Part shown: one piece after another, positions 54,823 to 62,102 of the stretch
How the letters are laid out: each line of letters opens with the position of its first letter
Numbering within the stretch: the stretch's first letter is position 1
Notes under the pieces: generated by a model
The model's database searches: none
What the model was told of the DNA's origin: nothing
The model's input: the letters and a program-made list of their open reading frames with translations, nothing else
Assembly (NCBI GenBank): GCA_019695185.1
Contig: JAIBAN010000017.1
Span: forward strand, 1-64,000
Length of the DNA stretch: 64,000 nucleotides
DNA from: Blastocatellia bacterium
GTDB taxonomy: Bacteria; Acidobacteriota; Blastocatellia; Chloracidobacteriales; Chloracidobacteriaceae
Reading direction: 5' to 3'
Made by a program: the position numbers and the translations under genes

Positions 54823-56421
54823 TCAAGGTTTGGAAGTTGGGGCGATTTCAACCCCCCAGGGGGCGGCGGCTTCGGGCGGCTGAAATCTGAGCGGAAAACT
54901 GACCACCCCTTCCCGGATTTTATAAACGGCAATCTGATAGCCCGGCACGGTGTTCCCGATTGAAACGTGAAAGAGTCTGGGCCTGACGGGTGAAAAGCTG
55001 GAAAAAACCAAATCGTACCCTTCAAGCACCGGAGGAATCAGGGTTTTGAACCCATCCTGTTGAAAAACCAGGTATTTTCCCCCACCCCTGGAATAGGGTG
55101 CCACCGCCAAAGGCGTATGAAGAGGATAGATAGTGCCGGGTTTTTCAGTCAAAACCCAAAGCCCCTGAGTCACACCGATGGGGCCGGAATGTTCGGCCTG
55201 CAACCGGTCAAAAACCGCCCGCGTCTGCGCATAGGTAACGCCGTATTTGAGATAAAAACCGTATAAGACACTGCGACGGACCAATCCCACCGTTGAACAA
55301 ACCAGCAGCAGCACCAAAGTGCCCCCGGCCAGTTGAAAAACGGTACGCCGTTGCTCATTCCAGAGCTGTCCCAGTTTGACCAAGGCGCTCGTCAGGCTCA
55401 CGTAGCCCAAGGGGAGCAGAGCCACGAGCGAATAAATCTGGGACGGTTTGAGAAGGATGTATTTATAAACCAAAAGAGCCAACACACCACTGCATCCCCA
55501 AACAATACCCCGATTGCGCACCGGTTCCCCGCTCCATCCCATGAAAAAGATCAGGGAACCAAGTGAAAGGCTTACAGGAATCACGACCAGGGGGTACGCC
55601 GGAAAGGCAACCAGATTGGAAACCAACTCACTGAACTGAAACGAGGAGCCCTGCTCATAGGTGATGGATGCAGCCTTTTGCAGGTTTCCAAACCATTCCC
55701 CAACCGAATAAGGGTAAAGCACCGCCAGACAAGTTCCAAACAGTGTCAGGCTCAACGTACCGGCCTGACACGTCTCCCACAGGGCAGGCCGGAATTCCCG
55801 GCGGGCAAAGAGCAAACCAACGGCAATTACGGTGGTAAAAATCGCCGGCACCGGATTTGAAACCGCCAGCAAGGCCGTCCAGATGCCAATCGGAATCCAC
55901 CACCGTTCCGGTTTGACGAGTTGCAGCACAAGTCCGAATCCGGCCAGCAAAACCATTGAAAACAGCTCCGGACGGCCCCAGACTCCGAAAACAAATCCTC
56001 CCAGACTGAAAGCGGAAACCGAAAGCACCAGCGTCACCAGCCAACTGTTGGACACCGGCTGCTGCTTGCGAAGTGCCAGCACCGACGCACCACCAGTCAA
56101 CCCTACGCAGAGGCAGCACAAACAGGCATTGGCCACAAACAAGGCGTGAGCTGTTTTTCCAGTCAGAACGGTGCCCAACAACAATTGATAAAGAAATCCG
56201 TGAAACGAGAACCGACCGGCTCCGCTGGGGTCATAAAACGTGGCCACGTTTGAAAAGGTATTGGTCAACCCCTGTCCATTGGCGACATTGACCACTGGTG
56301 GCATATAGGCCACCGAATCTCCGTTATAAAGCGGGATGCCCGCCCAGCCAAAGCACAACAGCACAACCCAGACCAGCCCAATGGAAAGCAACAGAACGGA
56401 GATTTGGTTTCGATTCAACAT
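54823..56421 (-). CDS. Polytopic membrane protein, GT-C-like glycosyltransferase
   Basis: The 532-residue protein has about ten hydrophobic helices and a first periplasmic loop with YNGDSVAYMPPVVNVANGQGL. That resembles the acidic loop of GT-C enzymes (GT39/ArnT-type), which use lipid-phosphate sugars outside the membrane. A soluble C-terminal domain follows. It is the last gene of a four-gene minus-strand cluster whose members act on an amino sugar, and its gene starts 23 bp after the formyltransferase gene. Confidence 0.7.
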   Translation of the reverse strand: MLNRNQISVLLLSIGLVWVVLLCFGWAGIPLYNGDSVAYMPPVVNVANGQGLTNTFSNVATFYDPSGAGRFSFHGFLYQLLLGTVLTGKTAHALFVANACLCCLCVGLTGGASVLALRKQQPVSNSWLVTLVLSVSAFSLGGFVFGVWGRPELFSMVLLAGFGLVLQLVKPERWWIPIGIWTALLAVSNPVPAIFTTVIAVGLLFARREFRPALWETCQAGTLSLTLFGTCLAVLYPYSVGEWFGNLQKAASITYEQGSSFQFSELVSNLVAFPAYPLVVIPVSLSLGSLIFFMGWSGEPVRNRGIVWGCSGVLALLVYKYILLKPSQIYSLVALLPLGYVSLTSALVKLGQLWNEQRRTVFQLAGGTLVLLLVCSTVGLVRRSVLYGFYLKYGVTYAQTRAVFDRLQAEHSGPIGVTQGLWVLTEKPGTIYPLHTPLAVAPYSRGGGKYLVFQQDGFKTLIPPVLEGYDLVFSSFSPVRPRLFHVSIGNTVPGYQIAVYKIREGVVSFPLRFQPPEAAAPWGVEIAPTSKP

Positions 56422-56444
56422 ATTAAGGGATGGAACAGAGCGGT

Positions 56445-57323
56445 TCAGCCCAAACGGACCCGAAACCGTGGCAGTGGAAGCAGCGAAGCATTGGTTTGAT
56501 TGTCAACCAGTTCCCGAATCAACAAAAGCCCCTGTCCGCACACCACCACCGGTTTTCCCTGGCGCATAAAAATGACTTTTCCGGGAGTTCGGTTTTCAAT
56601 CACAACGTCTTCGACCTCTTCAGCCTCCAAAATCCGGACCAACCGCCCCTCCAGATGTGAAGCCGCCCCCAGGTAAGGAAAACCAACCGCATCAATAAAT
56701 CTTTTGATAAAGTGAGCCGATTGTGCCCAATCAATCAGATAATCAGTGTCGTCCCGCCACAGGCTGTAGCTCACTCCCTCCAAAGGCTGAGGGGTCGCCG
56801 TCAGCGGTTGTCCCTGGGCAATCCGGTCCACCACCTGACAGGCCAGCGTCCGATAGGTCTCAGTAATCTGCTCAATGGCGGTCTGGATTTTGATTGGATA
56901 GGAAACCGGCAAGGCCAATTGGCCGATGATGTCCCCCCGGTCATATTCTTCGGTGGCAAACAGGGCCGTCACGCCAACGGCAGGGTCTCCGTTGATTAAC
57001 GCCGTGACCAGCGGATTAAACCCCCGATACCGGGGAAGCAAGGAATCATGAAAAACAATCAGTTCAGTCTGGTTTGCCTGAATCAACCAGCGCCATGAAA
57101 TGGCCATCGCGTAAGGGGTTTCTATCGCCGTGATTTCGGTTCGGTCCCGAAACGGGATGCCGCGAGCGGCACAACATGCCTGGATTTCCTCAAAACAGTC
57201 TTTTTTAATATGGCTGTCCCGCCCGGCCACCACCAGCCCCAGCAGTTCGGAATACCGCTCCGCCAAAGCCGTTAATACGGCGTACCCCTTTTCTGTCATG
57301 ACAAACAAAGTTATTTTCGACAT
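56445..57323 (-). CDS. Formyltransferase (Fmt/ArnA-N type), sugar-linked
   Basis: The 292-residue protein has the formyltransferase core (LIVFHDSLLPRYRGFNPLVTALINGDPAVGVTALFATEEYDRGDII) and a C-terminal domain with PGKVIFMRQGKPVVVCG. The usual Asn of the N-x-H catalytic motif is Val here (VFH), while the His and downstream Asp-containing loop are present. Context suggests N-formylation of a 4-amino sugar nucleotide rather than Met-tRNA. Confidence 0.85.
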   Translation of the reverse strand: MSKITLFVMTEKGYAVLTALAERYSELLGLVVAGRDSHIKKDCFEEIQACCAARGIPFRDRTEITAIETPYAMAISWRWLIQANQTELIVFHDSLLPRYRGFNPLVTALINGDPAVGVTALFATEEYDRGDIIGQLALPVSYPIKIQTAIEQITETYRTLACQVVDRIAQGQPLTATPQPLEGVSYSLWRDDTDYLIDWAQSAHFIKRFIDAVGFPYLGAASHLEGRLVRILEAEEVEDVVIENRTPGKVIFMRQGKPVVVCGQGLLLIRELVDNQTNASLLPLPRFRVRLG

Positions 57324-57380
57324 AGGGAATCATCAGAGAAACCAGCCGCCGGAACTTCCAACCGGAAACGCAGGCCGAAT

Positions 57381-58529
57381 TCACAGCTCCAGCCGGAGGT
57401 TGCGAATTGTTTCAATCACCCGTGTCTGTTCCTCATCCCGGAGGTTATAAAAAAATGGCAGCCGGACCAGCATATCGCTGATGCGTTCGGTTTCAGGACA
57501 CATTCCCTCATATCCGCCAAAGCGTTGGCCCATCTCAGACAAATGCAGGGGTAAATAGTGAAAAACACTTAAAATCCCTTCGTTTTTCAAATGGGCAATC
57601 AATTGCTGGCGTTGCCGCAAACCGGGCAGGAGCATATAAAACATGTGGTAAGCCTGGTCGCAGGAGGCCGGAACCAGCGGCAGTCGAACCTGCTGGGCGG
57701 CTGCCCAGTCAGCCAGCTCCCGTTCATACCGTTCCCAGATAAACCGGCGGCGGGCTTGAATTGCCTCATAGGATTCCAGTTGCGCCAGCAGGAAAGCCGC
57801 CAGCAAATCAGAAGGCAGATAACTGGAACCCACATCCACCCAGGTATATTTGTCAACCTGTCCTCGGAAAAAACGATTCCGGTTGGTTCCCTTCTCCCGC
57901 AAAATCTCCGCCCGTTCAATCAACGCAGGGTCATTGATGAGCAAGGCCCCGCCTTCGCCACAGGTGAAATTTTTGGTTTCATGAAAGCTGAGGGTGGCCA
58001 GTCGGCCAAAGGTTCCCAGGCGTTTTCCCCGATAGGAGCCAAACAAACCGTGGGCATTATCCTCAATGACCGGAATCCCGTGACGGCTGGCAAGGTTGCC
58101 GATGACATCCATTTCGCACCCAACTCCGGCATAATGAACCACAATAATGGCCTTGGTCCGGGGTGTGATGGCAGCCTCCAGCAAGGCTTCATTCAGATTC
58201 AGGGTATCCGGGCGAATATCCAGAAAAACCGGTTGAGCACCTCGCAAGACAAAAGCATTGATGGTTGAAACGAAGGTAAAGGACGGCAGAATGACTTCAT
58301 CTCCCGGCCGAATATCCAACAGCAGCGCAGCCATTTCGAGCGCATGGGTACAGGAGGTGGTCAACAGGGCTTTCGGCAGGTCCAGCAATTCCTGCAATAA
58401 CGTCTGGCAGGATTGGGTAAAGCGCCCGTCTCCGGAAAGATGGCGATTGGCCATGGCTGCCTGCATATAGGCTGTTTCTTTCCCAATCAGACAGGGAGCA
58501 TTGAAAGGAATCGTAAGAGAGGTGGTCAT
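57381..58529 (-). CDS. DegT/DnrJ/EryC1-type sugar aminotransferase (WecE-like)
   Basis: The 382-residue PLP enzyme has IPFNAPCLIGKETAYMQAAM and GDGRFT, close to WecE/RffA (dTDP-4-amino-4,6-dideoxygalactose transaminase). TSCTHALEMAALLLDI, ILPSFTFVST, VIEDNAHGLFGSYRG and FHETKNFTCGEGGAL (PLP lysine) are intact. It would convert a 4-keto-6-deoxy sugar nucleotide to its 4-amino form, the likely substrate of the neighbouring formyltransferase. Confidence 0.94.
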   Translation of the reverse strand: MTTSLTIPFNAPCLIGKETAYMQAAMANRHLSGDGRFTQSCQTLLQELLDLPKALLTTSCTHALEMAALLLDIRPGDEVILPSFTFVSTINAFVLRGAQPVFLDIRPDTLNLNEALLEAAITPRTKAIIVVHYAGVGCEMDVIGNLASRHGIPVIEDNAHGLFGSYRGKRLGTFGRLATLSFHETKNFTCGEGGALLINDPALIERAEILREKGTNRNRFFRGQVDKYTWVDVGSSYLPSDLLAAFLLAQLESYEAIQARRRFIWERYERELADWAAAQQVRLPLVPASCDQAYHMFYMLLPGLRQRQQLIAHLKNEGILSVFHYLPLHLSEMGQRFGGYEGMCPETERISDMLVRLPFFYNLRDEEQTRVIETIRNLRLEL

Positions 58530-58547
58530 GAAGTTACAGCTTGCCGG

Positions 58548-59486
58548 TCAAGGTTGTTTTTGGGAAACGATGGTCCGGGTAATATAGGCTGGACGATCCA
58601 TCATGCGAAAGTGCATCCGGGCCAGATACTCACCAATGATTCCAATCGAAAGCAGTTGGGCACCGGAAAAAATGGAAATAATCGAAGCCAGGAAAGGAAA
58701 TCCCTGAACGACGCTGCCCTGAATCAGGTAACGACCAATCACATAGGCCAGCACAACCAATCCAAACAAAGTGCAGCCAAAGCCAATCACACTGGCAATC
58801 TGCAACGGCAGCACGCTAAACCCGGTCATCATGTTGAGGGCATGAACCACCAGTTTGCGAAAGGTATAATTTGAGACGCCAATTTCACGAGGCTGATGGT
58901 TGACGGCAACCGAAGTAAACCGTGTTGTGCCCCAGGTCAACAACACATCAATGGAAACAAATGGGCCTTGATAATTGATAAAAGCATCCCGCACCTGGGT
59001 TCGAAACAAACGGAAGGCACTGACATTGCGGGCAACATTGACTCCCATGGCGCTTTGCAGGGCCAACTTGGTAATCTGTGAGGCCAAATCCCGCCACAGG
59101 CCATGCTGTTCGGCTTGGGGAGTTCCATAAACCACGTCCGCATCGCCCAAATGGGCAAATAATTTGGGAATTTCCTCCGGCGGATGCTGCAAATCATCAT
59201 CCATCGTCACAAGCAGTGCATAGGATGCCTGCCGAATTCCGCATAACAGCGCATTATGCTGTCCATAGTTGCGCATAAGGTTGATGCTTTTCACCCAATC
59301 CCGTTTCGCAGCCAACTCAGTCAGCACCTGCCAACTGGCATCCCGACTGCCATCATTGACAAAAATCACTTCAAACGGCTGCCCCATTCCTGCTAAAACG
59401 GGGTGCAGACGCTCAACAACATCGGGCAAAATGGCTGCGCTGTTATAAACCGGAATAACAATACTCACTCCCTGTTGAAGTGTCAT
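58548..59486 (-). CDS. GT2 glycosyltransferase, ArnC/GtrB-like
   Basis: The 312-residue protein starts SIVIPVYNSAAILPDVVERL, has the metal-binding DDD (VTMDDDLQHPPEEIP) and a YGTPQ loop. It ends with two membrane helices, as in ArnC, GtrB and DPM synthase. Those enzymes put a sugar on polyprenyl phosphate. It is the first gene of the cluster; the start at 59486 is chosen over longer frames. Confidence 0.92.
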   Translation of the reverse strand: MTLQQGVSIVIPVYNSAAILPDVVERLHPVLAGMGQPFEVIFVNDGSRDASWQVLTELAAKRDWVKSINLMRNYGQHNALLCGIRQASYALLVTMDDDLQHPPEEIPKLFAHLGDADVVYGTPQAEQHGLWRDLASQITKLALQSAMGVNVARNVSAFRLFRTQVRDAFINYQGPFVSIDVLLTWGTTRFTSVAVNHQPREIGVSNYTFRKLVVHALNMMTGFSVLPLQIASVIGFGCTLFGLVVLAYVIGRYLIQGSVVQGFPFLASIISIFSGAQLLSIGIIGEYLARMHFRMMDRPAYITRTIVSQKQP

Positions 59487-59861
59487 TGGGACAGATAAGC
59501 CTTTTCGGAATGGAATTGGGTTTCGTGAGAAAGGGGAATGCGATTTTGAACTCTTTCCGGTCCGTTCTGCAAGCCCGCCTTGAAAAAGCCTTCCAATCCC
59601 TGAAGCTTTCCAAGGCGGCCTGCCACAACCTACCGAAAACCCGCGCAGTGCTCCACCCATATTTCACCGCGCCGACTCCGTTCCTGGTGAAATTGGGTGG
59701 AGGTGAAGCGCGGTCCGCCGAGTGCCGCGAGAGCGGTGGCCGGAGGCCACTGAAAATTGGCGGAGGGGCCTCGCCGGGATGCCCTGAGCCAAATTGTAAA
59801 AACAAGCAAACAATACCTTTACCGGTTGATTTTCGATAATTTTCGAACTATCCTGCCAAGT
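59487..59861. other. 375-bp gap between GT2 and tnpB
   Basis: GC-rich sequence with a perfect hairpin GTGGCC-GGA-GGCCAC (59736-59750) and an imperfect palindrome near 59760-59776. These may belong to the left end of the TnpB element. The GT2 promoter must also lie here. No gene is supported. Confidence 0.4.
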
Positions 59862-61181
59862 ATGGAAACGCCCGCTCCAGTTAACCGCAAAATCACCTAT
59901 CGGATGTATCCGACGCCCCGGCAGGAAGCATTGTTGGTGGAATGGAAAGGGTTGCACCAGCGGCTTTATAATGCAGGGTTGGAGGAACGGGTCAAAGCCT
60001 ATCGGTTGTGCCGGGTGTCGGTCAGTTTCGCGGACCAATGCAAGTCGGTGACGGAAATCCGGGCCGGGATGCCTGAGTACGCTGCGCTCAACGCCCAGAG
60101 TTTGCAGGTGACGTTGAAACGGCTGGACCTGGCGTTTGCCCATTTTTTCCGGCGGGTGCGGGAAGGGGCTGCCAGCCCCGGATTCCCCCGGTTTAAGTCG
60201 TTTGACCGGTATCCGGGCTGGGGGTACAAGACGTATGGCGACGGCTGGAAGCTGGAGGGCCAAACGGCGGATGCGAAATCCGGGATGAGGCACGGGTTTC
60301 TGAAGCTCTCCGGGATTGGCCGCATCAAGTTGCGCGGGCAGGCGCGGACGCCAGGACAACCGAAAACCTGCGAAATCCTCCACAAGCAGGGGCGCTGGTA
60401 TGCGAGTGTGACGGTGGCCTGCCAACCCCACCGACAGCGGGGAACGCAAGGCGCGGCCTTTGATTGGGGTGTGGAAACGTTGGCGACCCTCGCCCTGGCC
60501 GATGGAACCTATGACGAAATCCCCAACCCCCGCACCGGGAAACCGGATGCTGACCGGAAAGCTGAACTCCAAAAGGAACTGGCCGCCAAACAACGGCGGA
60601 GCCGCAACCGCCAGAAAACCCGCCGCAAACTGGCCCGCCACTGCGCCCGGACCGCCCACCGCCGGAAAGACTTTCTCCATCAGGAGTCGGCCCGTCTGGT
60701 CAAACGGAGTGCCCTGCTGGTGACGGAAAAACTGACCGTCAAAAACATGACCGCTGCCCCAGCACCCAAACCCGACCCGGACCAGCCCGGTCACTTTCTG
60801 CCCAACGGGGCAGCCGCAAAAGCCGGTCTCAATCGGGAAATCCTCGACACCGCGCCCGCCACTTTTCTCAATCTGCTAGCCCGGAAAGCGGAAGAAGCTG
60901 CCGTGCCTTATGTGGAAGTGCCGACGCGGAACGTCAAACCCAGCCAAAGCTGTTCGGGTTGCGGTCACCAGCGCAAAAAGCCGCTCTCCGAACGGATGCA
61001 CCACTGTCCCCATTGCCAGCTCAAACTGTCGCGGGACCGCAACGCTGCCCGCTGTCTGCTCAATTGGGTGCTCTTTGGAACGGTTTATGATCCACATTCC
61101 GGCCTGGAACGGGCCGAGGTGCGCAGTGCGTCGGGAGATGCTCCTGTGCAAGAATCTCCAGCTATAACGCATGGCGTTTAG
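59862..61181 (+). CDS. tnpB: TnpB (IS200/IS605-type RNA-guided nuclease)
   Basis: The 439-residue protein has the N-terminal RITYRMYPTPRQEALL-type start (here KITYRMYPT) and a RuvC-like nuclease. Its acidic residues appear in AAFDWGVETLATLA, LLVTEKLTVKNM and LSRDRNAARC. A CxxC...CxxC zinc ribbon (CSGCG, CPHC) lies before the last. All three acidic residues are present, so cleavage guided by an omega RNA is plausible. The frame is intact and no tnpA is nearby. The hairpin overlapping its stop probably marks the element end. Confidence 0.9.
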   Translation: METPAPVNRKITYRMYPTPRQEALLVEWKGLHQRLYNAGLEERVKAYRLCRVSVSFADQCKSVTEIRAGMPEYAALNAQSLQVTLKRLDLAFAHFFRRVREGAASPGFPRFKSFDRYPGWGYKTYGDGWKLEGQTADAKSGMRHGFLKLSGIGRIKLRGQARTPGQPKTCEILHKQGRWYASVTVACQPHRQRGTQGAAFDWGVETLATLALADGTYDEIPNPRTGKPDADRKAELQKELAAKQRRSRNRQKTRRKLARHCARTAHRRKDFLHQESARLVKRSALLVTEKLTVKNMTAAPAPKPDPDQPGHFLPNGAAAKAGLNREILDTAPATFLNLLARKAEEAAVPYVEVPTRNVKPSQSCSGCGHQRKKPLSERMHHCPHCQLKLSRDRNAARCLLNWVLFGTVYDPHSGLERAEVRSASGDAPVQESPAITHGV

Positions 61182-61187
61182 CTGGAG
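61156..61187 (+). ncRNA. Right-end hairpin, candidate omega-RNA 3' part
   Basis: CTCCAGCTA / TAGCTGGAG (9 bp) plus AACGC / GCGTT (5 bp), with a single bulged T and an ATG loop, form a stem across the tnpB stop codon. IS200/IS605 elements carry such end hairpins, and TnpB guide RNAs end at the same boundary. The guide would be read from sequence after about 61188. Confidence 0.55.
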
Positions 61188-61203
61188 AGGTTCAAAAAGA
61201 TCG

Positions 61204-62016
61204 TTATTTGAGCCCAAGTCTCGCTTTTAATTCCGGCAGGTAATTGCGGCTGGCGGTCACCTCGTGGCCATTGTTCAACCGGAGCAGCATCCGCTCGTTG
61301 GAAAGCGGGGCCAGTTCGCGGACTGCCGTCAGGCGGACCGCAGCCTGCCGATGAACCCGGACAAAAATTTCCGGGTCCAGTCGGGCCAACACTTCCGTCA
61401 GGGTGTCATTGGTCCAGTAACGGTCTTTTTCCGTCACCAAAAACACCAGTTGGCTCTCCATTTCAATACAAAACACATCTTCGGTTGGAACGAGCAAAAT
61501 CCGCTGCTGTTTTCTGCCCACCAGTTGGCGGGCATAGCGGGGCGGGGCCGGTAAAGCTGCCAGCAACGACTGAAGCTCCTGTAATGATTGAGCTTGAAAG
61601 GCAGACATGGATGTTTGGGCAGGCAATCCGGATTCCTGGCGGTCAGTTTCTTTACGGTGCGAAAGGCGTTCCCGACAACGATGCAAGGCCCGTTGCAGTC
61701 GTTCAAACTCAACCGGTTTTAACAGGTAATCAACGGCACTTACCTCAAAAGCCTGAATTGCGTACCGGTCAAAAGCGGTGATAAACACAAACAACGGAAG
61801 GGTTTCCGTGTGCAAAGCCCGCAACACGTCAAACCCGCTCAGACCAGGCATTTGAATATCCAGCAGCACAACATCAGGGTTCAGGCTTTCAATCCGTTCC
61901 ACGGCCTCCATCCCATTCTCCGCTTCTCCAATAACCTCGCAATCAGCCTGCTGACTGACCAAAAAACGGACTTCGTCACGTGCCAACGGTTCGTCATCCA
62001 CAATCAGAATTTTCAT
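61204..62016 (-). CDS. LytTR-family response regulator
   Basis: The 270-residue protein has a REC domain (IVDDEPLARDEVRFL; phosphoacceptor in VVLLDIQMPGLSG; Lys in YLLKPVEFERL). A linker leads to a C-terminal LytTR DNA-binding domain (LVPTEDVFCIEMESQLVFLVT, then FVRVHRQAAVRL and ASRNYLPELKARLG). It is 86 bp downstream of its probable kinase on the same strand. Confidence 0.96.
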   Translation of the reverse strand: MKILIVDDEPLARDEVRFLVSQQADCEVIGEAENGMEAVERIESLNPDVVLLDIQMPGLSGFDVLRALHTETLPLFVFITAFDRYAIQAFEVSAVDYLLKPVEFERLQRALHRCRERLSHRKETDRQESGLPAQTSMSAFQAQSLQELQSLLAALPAPPRYARQLVGRKQQRILLVPTEDVFCIEMESQLVFLVTEKDRYWTNDTLTEVLARLDPEIFVRVHRQAAVRLTAVRELAPLSNERMLLRLNNGHEVTASRNYLPELKARLGLK

Positions 62017-62102
62017 AGGGTTTCGGTTTCTGCATTACAATTTTTGGAAGAAGGTTCCCCTCCACGGAGGTTTTCCATTTGGGGTCCTGGAACCCTCAGG
62101 TT

